A stretch of 64,000 nucleotides of DNA, taken from JAIEPX01 sp963725255. GTDB lineage: Bacteria; Pseudomonadota; Gammaproteobacteria; JAIEPX01. Location of the stretch: assembly GCA_963725255.1 (NCBI GenBank), contig CAVRXV010000017.1, positions 406,364-470,363 on the forward strand, read 5' to 3'. Position numbers and translations under genes: made by a program. Below the pieces are notes generated by a model that was not told the origin of the DNA, ran no database searches, and worked only from the letters and a program-made list of their open reading frames with translations. How positions within the stretch are numbered: the first letter of the stretch is position 1; the number at the start of each line of letters is the position of its first letter. Shown piece after piece: positions 37,753-49,400 of this stretch.

Positions 37753-40700
37753 CTAATAGAAACCGGGCAAATACCTATCTGGACCATATTGCAGATAATC
37801 AACTGATTCGGGTTCATCTGTTTTAACAGAACCATGATCAGAGTCAATGGTTTTTGGCTCATAAGTTGACAATATCTGATCAGTAGAACTCAGGAAATTA
37901 TACATCCTCTGATCAAAAGCCCGAGAATCAATTGTGCTTGAAAAAAAAGTGAGCGTTTTAGAAGCATTAACTATTCGCTCAAATTCCTGTAATAATTCAT
38001 CAAATGTTCGCTTTGAATCTTCGGGCTTTGGCAATGTTTCATAGTCTGAAAAATAACTGTTTAATGCTGCCAATATTTTTTGGTAGTATTGATAGTGAAT
38101 AACTCCATAATGTGGGTTAATAATACCGCGATTGTCTAATGCGAAACCATCCCATTGTGCAATTCTAATATTTCTCTTAAAGATATTACTGTAAATTAAT
38201 TCCAATTCTTTCCAATGCTTAGAGGCTGTTGCCGCTTCCATATAATCCAACATGCACATCAAACTTAAATGTCTAATGTAGGCTGTACCACACTGTTTAA
38301 CAAATTTATCGATAAAACCAGCAGAAAAATAATGCCTATACGCCCATGTTTGTAAAAATGCATTCAGAAATTCCTTTTCATAATCGTCATAAGTAATTAT
38401 TACTTCAAACATGGATTCAACAGCATTTTCGCCATGATTCAAATGGGCGGATTCAAATAAGTGAGGGAGTGATTTTAATAGAGCAATACCCAATTAAATA
38501 TTTAAAGTCATAATTCTTACTATGGCGAATACGCACAAAAATAATTCATCCTTAATGAATTGGTCGATACGTGGATTTACTAACATGATACAAATGGCAG
38601 CCTGATCTCCGCTTTTGGCAATTTCATCATATAGAGAATGCCTTAAGTCCCATGAGTTAGTTTTTGCTTTCACCACAAAATGGTCTTGCGCCTAGTTTAA
38701 TAAAAAAAGTGGCTTTAGAAAAATCTTTACCTATAATTTTTTTATAAAATGCGGCATCGAATTTTTCACGGCAGACCTTATAATCACAATTCTCAAATAT
38801 TACACCTATTAACCGTTTGCCAAAAATAAAATTATCATTATGTGTCATATTAACTATTGCAGTGAATACAGTAATCAGACATGAATCTGAAACTTGCATC
38901 GCGAATTTTAGTATTAAGTTAAATAATGCTATGTCCTCAAACTCAACAACCAACCTCATTAGTTCCGAGATGATTTTTTCAATATAAGAAACTGAGAGAT
39001 GCATCTCCAATAAAATATCGATATGATTTTTTATAATAGGTAACACACCTTGAATCTTTTCGCGATTAAAAACAACCTGCGGCTCTGTTATTTCGTGTAG
39101 GCCAACTGAATCCCTAGAATAGAGCTGCAAACGAAGATTAAAAAACGAAATTCCACCAATAGCAAGAGCTTCTAATAGATAGCGACATAAAGTACGCGCA
39201 TCAGTATGTGTCCCAGTGATAGCATAGCCACCTAAAGCTTCATTTAGATATTTCGATAGCTGCAACATTATGCTGTGTTATAGCCAAATCTCGAGCAATG
39301 AGAAGTCGAGACTCAAATCCGTCAGGATAGCTCTTTTCATGACTTACTAAATCAGGTAGTAAATCATTGTATTCATACATTACCGCATAGAAAAGTGTAG
39401 ACTCTAACTCGAAGCCAGGTACCACCTTACGCCAATGAGCCTTAGCTCCGGCTTTTATTAAGAATACCGCTGAGATCTCTTTGTTGATGTTTTAGAGCAC
39501 CCAATAAGGCATATCCATATTGAGCTTTATCTTCTGGATCTGAATGATAGTGAGCAAACATCTTTACAACAGTCCAATCGTGTAAATCTGCTGCACACGT
39601 AATCGGTGTTCGATGATCCATTTCGAACGATGTATCGGCACCCCTTTCTAATAAAAATTTGATTTGCGGGTAAACTTTAAATACGTACAGCATTACAGGC
39701 TGTAGATAATAATTTTCCTAGAAACTTTTTAGTCAGAGAGGGGAATTCTTTTATGCAAAGTTTATTGATATTCCATCTATAGAGTGCATCATATCCATCC
39801 AAAATACTTTCTAATCCTACAAATTCTAATTGTCTTGGATTCCCAAAATATTGTAAGTGTCTATCCAATGGTAAAAAATTACATTTAAAATGACAATCAC
39901 ATTCGAAAGATAACGCCTTTATTTTTGAGTTTGTTGCTTGAATCAGTTTTTTAGCGAGCCCAAATTCTTCAACAACGATTAAATTGGCAATGATCGGATC
40001 ATTATTTTTTACCTTATTACGTCGTAATAAGGTATCAAACACAGAATCCGCTAATAAATTATCCGTTGGATTTTGAGCCGGCCTCAAAACACGACTCAAC
40101 ATTCGAGTCCGACATTTAGCAATCATCTCCAACGCAAGAGGTTTACTCGAAGGCGTCGTTTCATCGAGAAGCATATCGGGTGTTATTTTGGGTAAGCCTA
40201 GCAGAAACTCATAGTCTTTATTGGCAAATTTTTGATTTCTTAACCTAGGATTATTATAGAGCCTACTACACTCCAATACGTCACTTGATCTCATTTCTTG
40301 AGTATAAAATTGCAACCGAGGTCTATAACCTAAGTAACCTCCTGGAAGAAAATACTTAACCGGCAGATAATACACAATCGGAATTCTGAATTCAGGGTTG
40401 AGTGACAATCCCTTCGTCTTAGCATAGACACGATATTCTTCCAATAATTCTTCTGCAAAATAATAGGCTAATAACCGAGTTTCTAAGCTATCAGAACAAA
40501 TCACGATTAAGCTCCTATAGGGGTTAAATCGTATGCGAGCCATAACTTCATTTGTTCCTCGATGACTGGATCTGGCAGCCAAATTATGTTTTTTGAATTC
40601 TTTTAATTTGCCATGGGGATAGGAAAGAGCTCTCATAGGCTCATTTTCAATCATTCGACTTTGTACAGCATCTTTAGAATTACTGAATTCAAAGGGGCGG

Positions 40701-41379
40701 TTAATGGTTCCAGAATCTCTAATCAGTAACCGATTGATTAACGCATCATTCATGTGAGTCAACAGGCCATACAGCTTACAATTTCTTTCCTTAGAAAATC
40801 CAAATGCCTCAGCCAACAATTGTTCATCCAGAAACGTGTTCGACTGAATTTGTGAATACTGATTTTTTTGCTCGGGTGTATATTGAGGTTTTTTTTCTGC
40901 ACGTGTGGTTAGATCCCCATTAGGTGTAAGCACATATTCACCTCTCTCTTTGGGGCGTAAATTATTAAATCGGCGCCCTTCTTTACCCGGAATAAGCCCT
41001 AATTTAAAAGGGTGGGTGAAATCAAACCCATCGGCCCGTAGCGTCTTCATTAAGTAGTGATTTCCCAGAAAGGCCAATCCAAGTTCGCCTTTTGCTTGCA
41101 TCAAACTAATTTGTAAACAATATAATTGATCATTTGTTAAGGTCACGGTGTTATTGGCTAGATGAGGGTATTCCAGATCTGTAATGGGTAGAATTTTTTG
41201 CAAGTGCTTGAAAAAATTATCCGCGTCCGCAGATTGGGTGAATTCAACTTTGAATAGACTAGGGGACAGAGACTGTTCTGGTGGAACCTCTAGGCATTCA
41301 TCCCACGACTTGTTGATTATAATCGTAAAGGTGCAGGGTATGTCGGTGACCTGGTTTTCTATGCATAACTCATACTCAT
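37753..41379 (-). pseudogene. Ankyrin-type paralogue 4, heavily decayed
   Basis: At least six frames must be joined: 39677-41203 (family domain with LYGLLTHMNDALINRLLIRD and MARIRFNPYRSLIVICSDSL), then 39442-39693 (RTPITCAADLHDWTVVKMFA, ankyrin-like), 39240-39425, 38657-39268, 38494-38676 and 37753-38493. The family domain extends upstream in frame without an ATG (SWDECLEVPPEQ, KVEFTQSADADNFFKHLQ); an ATG at 41379 would need a frameshift. A promoter-like ATGGTATAAA remains upstream. Full length would be about 1200 residues. Confidence 0.8.
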
Positions 41380-41404
41380 ATCTTTCTTAGTAGCCTAACG
41401 TCGC

Positions 41405-41432
41405 TTTATACCATATTTCAATATAACTGCAA
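41405..41432 (-). promoter_or_regulatory. Predicted promoter of ankyrin paralogue 4
   Basis: TTGCAG (41432-41427), 16-base spacer, TATAAA (41410-41405), about 26 bp before the residual ATG at 41379. It shares ATGGTATAAA with the promoters at 28508 and 35808. Confidence 0.5.
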
Positions 41433-41608
41433 GGTTATACCTAACCTTACACCATCTCCCTGTTAAGGATTTTGGATGTCTTGGTCACTCAAGCATCCGT
41501 GGTGATGATTGCTGATTTGAATAGCGTAAGAAATGCTCCCTTTGATTACTCGACAATCATCCTGAATATGTTAGCATCTCTCCGGCATGCGATAGAACTA
41601 ACCAGGGT

Positions 41609-41656
41609 AGCTATTCACCACATGATGGAAACGTCCATATTTAGCCATTCTTGCCA
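41609..41656 (+). repeat. TTCACCACATG...GCCATTCTTGCC repeat, intermediate copy
   Basis: AGCTATTCACCACATGATGG then AAACGTCCATATTTAGCCAT; contains part of the interior missing from other short copies. It is bracketed by a direct repeat of GCATGCGATAGAA (41585 and 41658). The 320-bp gap around it holds no convincing gene. Confidence 0.6.
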
Positions 41657-41698
41657 GCATGCGATAGAAATAATCAGGAAAATATTTAAGGAGAAACT

Positions 41699-44566
41699 AT
41701 GAAAACAGAGTATGAAACCGATTCGTCGGGTAGTCCAAGATTTTATCACCCTAAAGTCTGGGGCCCAGCTCTCTCAAAAATTTTAGGTGGCCTTGTAGGA
41801 TTAGTGTATTCACCTTTAACTCTGCCTTTTATCTATGCTGGCTCGGATACTTTCGTCATTCATGAAACTAACGAGAAGCTCTGGCGCGAACTGGACTCCC
41901 AAAAAGCAATGAGGACTCATTATCACCAGTTTATCATGTAGCTTCCGTAGTGGTAGTCCGCAAATACTTTTTATCGCTTTATCTTGTCTAATCGGTAAAT
42001 TTCCATACAATTTTTTTTACAGTATCTATCGCGGGGTTAAGGATGGATATCATGGTGGGCTCTTACAGGCCTTGATTAATCCTGCTCTGAGTTTTAATCA
42101 GTTTGATACCAAAGGAAACTTGCCAACCTTTATTTAATCAAGGGATATTGGGGCATGTATAAATGCTATCAATTCAGATCACAGCATTTACTCACACTGG
42201 CCATCTTTTTGAGCAATTTTCATCAGTGCCATTGTTGCTACAACTCTATTTTTTCTCCCTGCCATTCTACCACTTGCGTACACTCCCGTCGCTATTCTAG
42301 CTAAAGCCACCGGCATTAAATTGGCTACTGTGCTAGGCATCAATGCTACTGGATATCATTATTCCACTGATCAATTTTGCAACCACAGCAATATTGACAT
42401 TTCCTGCGGTGTTGGCATTGGAAAGCGCCGTTTTTGCTTTAATTTATACTGGAAAAGGACTCAGTGAATTTTTTCAAGGACTTCTTGATCCTAAAACACA
42501 ATCCTATCAAGGTTATCGAATTACTTTTGCACTCAGAAAAATAGTATCTCTGATCGACAAATGCGTGGCGATTGTCGTTGGCATGCCGCTCTATCTACTC
42601 TATAAACCTTGCTTTCAAATACTCCATTCTATCCGCATGATTTTAAGAACCAATAAAACTATTTGGAATGAAGGCAAAAAGAAAGCTGAAACAATAACAA
42701 TTAATGGGGGAAAGAAAAAAGTTGCAACGAGTTTTAGTTATGAATGGTTTTATAAAGCCGGGTAGCGGGAATTCTCTAATGGGTAACAGATCGGGACGAT
42801 TTATTCTACTGCCTTTTCAAATCGCATATCAGCCTCCTTGTATGCACCTTTACAATGTGTTCGTCATGGGACAAAATATGGCACTCTCACATATGTTGGC
42901 ATATCCTTACCGATACGCCAATAGCTATAGAAATGAACTTCATGTAAAAGGCCATGAAAATAAAAAATACGGCGGCGAAGGTCACGATTACAAAAAAATC
43001 CGTGTTGCTGAAGCCACTAATGTTTATTATTTTAAGAAAAAACACATTGCTATTGTAGCCATATTATCCGGTTTAGCATTCGTTCTTCTCGCGAGTTTTA
43101 TTCCGCCTTTAGGGTATCTTTCCATCAGCTTATCTATTAAAGCTCTCACACCTCTCGGATTGGCTCAGGTGAGTTTATCAGGTGCTGCTGTATTAATTGT
43201 CAATTTCATTACTGGCGCTGTTGCAACCACAGCCGTTGCGATTGGATTATGGGCCACTTCATGGACACTATCGAAAATCAGCTCAGTGTCTAATTTCTGT
43301 TAAGCGATTTTTAACTAGCGCAAAACATTTTCATAATTTATTTCATTCTTCAATATCGGCAGGTGATGCATTACGAGTTTTGAAAAGAGAAAACTTTGCT
43401 GTTAAAACATTCGCTTCACCAGTAGACGGAAAAGAATCAGAGCAAGCCACTGATGAAGAAAATACTGAAATAAAAGCAATTAGCCATAGTTGGTTATTTA
43501 ATTTAAAGCAACTCATGGACCCCGCAGGTTTTTGGGTTAAGAGAAAAAGAGCATGACAAGGAACAAGGGATATTCGATGTTCCTCGTCCAATTTATAATG
43601 GTGAAGATCCAAAACGAAAATATGAGCGAAATAAAGTCTATAAACGAGTAAATCTTAGAAAAAATGAAACAGAAAAGAAAAAATGGGAGGGGAGCGGGGA
43701 CGTGCGAAATTCGGGGATTGGTTTATTTCCACAATATCATTGGGGTTTATTCCCGCCCATACAAAAAAAACCAGTGTCAGTTTAGCGCCTAAAGATGGCA
43801 TTATGGCCTTTTTTCTGGCGGTCGAGATGATCCTATTGGACTTGGTTTCGATTTACCCTTATTGGATACAAAAGGCGAAAAATACGTTTTTGAAAAAGAC
43901 GCTCACACCAATTTAAAATGGTGGTGGAGATGGCGATATACAGATTCACGATATAAACCCTATATACAAAAGTGCCTTACACTTCAAGAACTCAGAAATA
44001 TCAATCAAGGAATTCGGCAAAGAGGAGATGTTCCTGAACATAACGAAGTTATGGCTTGTATGACAGCAAAGGCACTGGCCGCTGTCGTAGTTTCAAAAGA
44101 TGAGTTAGCATTCAGAATTAATGCCATTTTCCGAAAGATGATAATTAAAAGAAAACTCGGAATCGATCTCCCCATTTTAATGATGGGAACTTTGAATATG
44201 CATTTTACTGCAAATGATCCTGCAGTATTGACACGCGAATATACCGTTGAAGAACAAATTTATGATTTGTATCAATTATCAACCAAAACAGATCATGAAG
44301 CTGATAACATTTTTGACGCCGTCGCAAAACAATATAATGATAAATCACAGCTTAAGCCAAACAAGCTGGATTCTAAAAAAGATTTTGTAAAAACATTAGT
44401 CAATACACATCCCGTTAATTGGGCAACTTTGTTTAACACCAGACGCAAAGAGCCTTTAAATGAACGGGGTTTCAAACGATTTATTGAAGACGCTACTGGA
44501 ATTGATCTCGACAGATCCGTCGATTACAAACCCATGGAAACTCATCTAGGCACATGTGTCACCTAG
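41699..44566 (+). pseudogene. Decayed gene for a large membrane protein
   Basis: Successive plus-strand frames read as one protein with indels: 41699-41941 (LSKILGGLVGLVYSPLTLPF), ~41945-42140 (GLLQALINPALSF), ~42215-42340, 42343-42765 (FFQGLLDPKTQSYQGYRITF), 42704-43303 (two long hydrophobic stretches), 43197-43556, 43683-43916 and 43862-44566 (soluble C-terminus, FKRFIEDATGIDLDRS). At least five frameshifts. The family is not recognised. About 45 bp upstream of it (41452-41500) match sequence upstream of the large gene at 46199-49763, suggesting they are paralogues. Confidence 0.7.
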
Positions 44567-44571
44567 CATCA

Positions 44572-44669
44572 GATGGGGTCAGGTCTAACATTGAAACTAG
44601 CTTAATATTGAGGTCAGATATTCAGATACTGATATGAAATCTAGTTTCAATGTTAGACCTGACCCCATC
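44572..44669. repeat. GGGGTCAGGTCT palindrome, perfect 29-base arms
   Basis: Arms 44572-44600 (GATGGGGTCAGGTCTAACAT...) and 44641-44669 are perfectly complementary, with a 40-base loop. Tips match the family; the interior is unique. It lies between two convergent genes, 17 bp from the serpin stop. Confidence 0.95.
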
Positions 44670-44685
44670 CCTTGACCCACTTAGG

Positions 44686-45804
44686 TTACTTTCCTGGATT
44701 CACGACCTGCCCCATAAAAAGAATATCGCGAGAATTCCTATCCACGATCGCAAATACAAAAGGCCTATCGATATGTATCATTCTAAGCATTACAGACCTG
44801 GTCATCACAATACCTGCAGTAACTGCAGCGGCTTTTGTCCCTTTTTCATCAACAATAATGACCGCTTTTTGCAAAACCTTATCTAAGTTAAGCGGCACTA
44901 GATCATTGATTTTAGTTAAATCTGCATGAGTCGTAAAAATAGTACGAATTCCAAGGGATTGTAGCGTCGATTTCAAATCAGTATACGAAGAGGTGACTGA
45001 AAATTTTGGAAAAAATAACATGAACTCAGATTTTTGTTGAGCCCCCAATAATGATTGTATTTTTTCATTGCTTAGTGTGCGCACAAAATCAGGAAATTTT
45101 TTACCCTCTTCAGGCATCAACACCAACATCTCAAGTTGACTATCACGATACGGAAGTCCAACAAGCTGAATTCCATTTTGATTTGCAATAAAATAATCGT
45201 CTTTTTTTGTCATGGTAGGCACGCTAACTTTTTTATTATTCAACAAGGTAAATTCCAAATTAGCGGTGTTTTTAACATCGAATTCAACAGGCCAAAATCC
45301 TTGAAAATATAGCGCGTTAGCTAAAATCATTGCAGTACTTTTATCCACATCACTAGGTTGAAGAATATCTTTAATCATGCCATGAGTATTCTTATCAGCC
45401 CACTGATTCACCTGCTCCACTGCTTTTAGTGCGTTTTTTTGAAAATCGGCGGAAAGAATTTCACCTTGATAGCGACTTTTAATGGTATCTAGATAACTGG
45501 GCTTAATGATCAGCCCTTGTTGCACCCAAATAGCGTTTGCAACATCATACTCTTTTTGTTTTGAGACAATATTTTGACACGGCTGAGAAGATCCACACAA
45601 GGCCATAGAAAGTTCACGTTGAGTGTCTCCGCTAGCGCCTTCTTGCAACATTAATAGAACTGCTTCAAGGCTTGTCCCTGAAAGCACAAAATTTTCTGTT
45701 GATTTTTCCTGTGCGATTTTTTGGAAAAAATTAACCGAAAACTCTTTTGCACTGGCAGTCATAGCAAAAGCCAAAAGCAGTGAAAGTGATAGTATCCTTC
45801 TCAT
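44686..45804 (-). CDS. Secreted serpin (serine protease inhibitor), inhibitory type
   Basis: 372 residues from ATG at 45804 (MRRILSLSLLLAFAMTASA), giving a clean signal peptide and a GGGG ribosome site; the frame from 45834 adds 10 residues. Serpin landmarks: LSGTSLEAVLLMLQEGASGD, ILANALYFQGFWPVEFD, and the C-terminal RPFVFAIVDRNSRDILFMGQ. The hinge VDEKGTKAAAVTAG follows the inhibitory consensus (Gly at P15, Thr at P14, small residues P12-P9). Counting from Glu at P17 puts Arg-Ser (in IVMTRSVML) at P1-P1', implying trypsin-like targets. The product should reach the periplasm or beyond. No partner protease gene is adjacent. Confidence 0.93.
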   Translation of the reverse strand: MRRILSLSLLLAFAMTASAKEFSVNFFQKIAQEKSTENFVLSGTSLEAVLLMLQEGASGDTQRELSMALCGSSQPCQNIVSKQKEYDVANAIWVQQGLIIKPSYLDTIKSRYQGEILSADFQKNALKAVEQVNQWADKNTHGMIKDILQPSDVDKSTAMILANALYFQGFWPVEFDVKNTANLEFTLLNNKKVSVPTMTKKDDYFIANQNGIQLVGLPYRDSQLEMLVLMPEEGKKFPDFVRTLSNEKIQSLLGAQQKSEFMLFFPKFSVTSSYTDLKSTLQSLGIRTIFTTHADLTKINDLVPLNLDKVLQKAVIIVDEKGTKAAAVTAGIVMTRSVMLRMIHIDRPFVFAIVDRNSRDILFMGQVVNPGK

Positions 45805-45942
45805 GTTATTCCCCTTTATGATAGATAGAGTCACCTAAATATTGTAGGCTATTTATTGGATTCTCACCAAGGCCTGTTTCCTAGCCCAGCATCTCCCGGT
45901 TATGGATTTTGGGTGTTTAGATCACTCAATACCCTGTATTCA

Positions 45943-45967
45943 GGGGAGAGAATCACGTTCTCTCCCC
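45943..45967. terminator. Perfect hairpin in serpin/membrane-protein gap
   Basis: GGGGAGAGAA, loop TCACG, TTCTCTCCCC. No U-tract follows, so its role is uncertain. A second, weaker inverted repeat (AAGGAAAATCTT/AAGAGATTTTCCTT) follows at about 45980-46025. The remaining ~390-bp gap contains sequence (45889-45935) repeated at 41452-41500 and no gene. Confidence 0.45.
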
Positions 45968-46198
45968 TAAAACCCCTCATCGCGAAAGGAAAATCTTCTA
46001 ACAGCTTGAATGTAAGAGATTTTCCTTAGCCGGGAATTGCTGTTCCTAGCCTATTTTTATGGACTATAAGTATAAAATATGGCACAATATCTGGTTTACA
46101 GCTCTTTCTTAGGGGCTAGTAGCAATTTGCTGAGGTCTGTTAAGTAACTAGAAAGCGCGCAGTATAGCCAGATAGAGTGATTATTGGGGGAATCCACA

Positions 46199-46447
46199 TT
46201 GAGTCTAGATAAAAAAACCGTACTAAATCACGAGGTTCAGAGACAAGCTGGGCTATTTGTCCTCTCAGACCGAAAATCACTGGTCTACAGAGAGGCATCA
46301 AAAGTTCCGGGTACTTTATTTCGCGATGAAGCAACTCTCCTTGTCAAAGAAGAGATCCCTCTATTAAACACTGGTGCTGTTTCAAAACAAACCTTACCAC
46401 AAGGCAGCACTTTAGGCTTCATCTATGAAATGGATCTCGATCAATGA
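46199..46447 (+). CDS. N-terminal ORF of a split large protein
   Basis: 82 residues from a TTG at 46199 with GGGGG eight bases upstream (LSLDKKTVLNHEVQ); another TTG at 46184 is less likely. No ATG is available. The ORF ends GFIYEMDLDQ, overlapping by 23 bp the start of the 1112-residue ORF in another frame. Composition and spacing suggest it is the true N-terminus separated by a 1-base frameshift, though overlapping genes are possible. No family recognised. Confidence 0.45.
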   Translation: MSLDKKTVLNHEVQRQAGLFVLSDRKSLVYREASKVPGTLFRDEATLLVKEEIPLLNTGAVSKQTLPQGSTLGFIYEMDLDQ

Positions 46448-49400
46448 CAATGAAGAACGCTACCACGAGAGAGGTGTCGAAGGTGTTAGACTTGATGACG
46501 CTGAAGATTTTAAATCTGCTATTCTAGATAGCGGCCTCGGTGAAGAGCATAAACTAGTAAGTCCTGTCAAATCACCTTCAAAAACTAAGAAAAAAAATGT
46601 CTTTCCTAAAAGTGCAAATTCCTTTTATTGGAAAACGACTCAAGACAAAATGCAGCAAGCCATTGATTATGGCATAACACAGTTTCAAGCCGTCGGTTAC
46701 GGCACTACACCGTTTCAAGCATTAACCAGCAAAGTGATCGGTGCAGTAGGTGCGTACAGGCTAAAAGTATTCGAAAGAGCGTATGATTTCGGGATCATTT
46801 CAGATAAATACGAAGAAAAAGAATTTCTGCTTCGAATTACTCAAGCACGTATTCGCCATATGCAGAGTCTTGAACGTTTGACTAACGCCTACGATCAGAA
46901 TTCTGATGCAGAAACAAACAAGCAACGAATTGAAACGACATTTAAAGACTATATCAATGCTTTAAAACAACTTCAGATCGACATTAACGTCCATTCAAAA
47001 TCCCTGAATAAATTCGATCGCGAAGCAAGCGATAAACTCATTAGTCAAATTCAACATGATATTATAGCAGCTAAAGAGTATCAGAGTACTATGTTAGATT
47101 TTCTCTTTCCAGATTGTTCTCTGCAGGATCATCTAAAAGACACGATATTATCAGCTAGCGGCACTGATTCCATCGCTCATTTTATTAAAACTCGAATGAT
47201 TTATGCCTTACGTCAAGCTCAAGAATACAATCAAAATATGACATACAGCAGGAAAGCCGGATCAATTTTTCGGGGTGAATTCAATAGCTATTGTGAAGAC
47301 GCATTAAACGTTATTGATAAATATCTGTGTGATCACCATAATCCTGTTACACCTGAACATCAAGGCTATTTTAGTACCGATCAGAATCATTCACTGACTC
47401 TTGATTTTAGACATCTAGGTAAAGATCGTCATACTGTTCGACGATATATTATGGCGATTACTCAAATTGAAGGCGCTGATAAAATTCAACAAGTCGGCGA
47501 AGATGGGTACGTATTACAATGTGCTAATAGCGAAAATCCACATGCTAAACATTTGAAAGTAACTCACTTCACGAGCTGGGATATACAAGCAGAGAAATCC
47601 TATCCGTTTTACAGAATCGCTTACTGGGTTTGGAATTTAATGGTGGGAATTGTGTTCGGTTTAGTCGATCTTCCCTCAGGTTTTATATCGGGCCTAAAAG
47701 GTGAAGAACCTACTTCAAATGTTTCTAAATATACCAAGGAATTTACACCCGATTGTGCAAAGGATACTCGTTTTCATGCGCTCGCAGAAAAAATCAATTT
47801 CCCTGCTGTCTCACTCGGTGCAAAACTCGGTAGCTTAATCGGTAGTGTGATTCGTAATACAGTGTGGGAAGTGTTTAAAGGTGTTCGTACTTCTTTTCAA
47901 AGAGCTCGTTTTCAAATAGGTGAAAATTTAGCAACTGATTATGACATTTTTCACAACGGCTTACGAAGCGAAACAGAAATTTTCAATCAAGTCCACTCTA
48001 ATCTAAATCAGCTGAAAAAAGAAGAGGATGAATTATTCGAAAAAGTAAATAATAAGCACAATAAAAAATATCAGGATAAACCCGTTTTTAGCAGCACTAT
48101 TTCTAGAATCAATCCTGAATCAAAGATATCAGAACAAATCACATTAGAACGTATTACACCTAAAGAGATCTCGGGGCAATTTGCCCAAGCTCCCTACGAA
48201 TTAAGTCCCGGCGAATGGCATGATCTTCTGAACGCTGCCTTAAGTGGAATTAATTTTCTCTTTGATTTCGTCTTTGATGACATTCATCGAAAACATCCTG
48301 GCTCAGGAATAATCTATAATGCATTCTACGTTCTCGGTACCATCGCTGTTTTATCACCACAAACCCTAGAATTTATGGGTAAAAATTACTTACAGATTTC
48401 AAGATCCATTTCAGATGCAGCGACTAGCAATTTAACAGCAGGAGCGTCGTTTTGTGCATCAGTAGAAGCGCAAGCTGCCGCGATGGCTACAGAATTTGCC
48501 GTCAGCGGTCGAAATAGTTGGCTACTGACTGGGCTTAGCTCATTAGAAGAAGAGCCCTCTAATATGATTGCGTATAGTGCTATTGCAGTTGGCTTAGGCG
48601 CAATTTTGGCCTATGGACTTAATGTTCCCTATATCAGTGCAAGTATTCGTGGTGAATTGGGTTCAGTGCCAGCCATTGCGCTTGGGGTTGCCGGAGCGAA
48701 ATTTGGCCTTTGTCTTTTCGAGTTATTCCAAACGGAAGCGAGTGAAGAGAAAAAAGACACCGATGCTCGTCGCGAAAGAATTAAATTACTTTTAATAGAA
48801 CACTTTCAAGACAAATATAAACTGACCAATCAAAAAATCGATGAAATTTGCGATTTTATGCTTAGTCCCGATTTCAAAAATACATTAGAACAAAAGTCAA
48901 AAGATCAAGATCCTCGACTTCAGCGCTTTCAACTTTTCATGTTAATGCAAAAGAACCAGCATTTATTACCTCATTTGCCTTATAGCACAAAACGTGAATT
49001 ACTCGAATTAATGCACCGAAATAGCAAGGATTTTCCTGGCGGTGAATCTGCAATGCATCAACTCCTATTCCCTGAAGCAAAGGGCTCGATTATTGAGATT
49101 ACCGTTTCAACAGTATTAGATTATATTCCCGCAATAGGCGGATGTCTCGCCAGCATTGTCACGTGGGATGCGCACCCATGGCGTTATATGGGCAATAAAT
49201 TATTAAAAGACGTGGGTCGCGTTTTCCATGCTTTCGCAAACAAAATTGTTAAAACACTGGCTCATTACATTCGATTAAATATCCGCATTGTTTTTGACGT
49301 GATATTCAATGAAATATTTGCTCGCATCGAAGGCTTTCTTCGAAATGACGAACATCTATTATCTACCGGACATTATTCCTTCTCTACCGATGTAGACACT

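Noticed and set aside
41472..41702. 76-codon plus-strand ORF upstream of the decayed membrane gene
   Set aside because: It runs through the TTCACCACATG repeat and its flanking direct repeats, has no ribosome site, and its composition follows the repeats.
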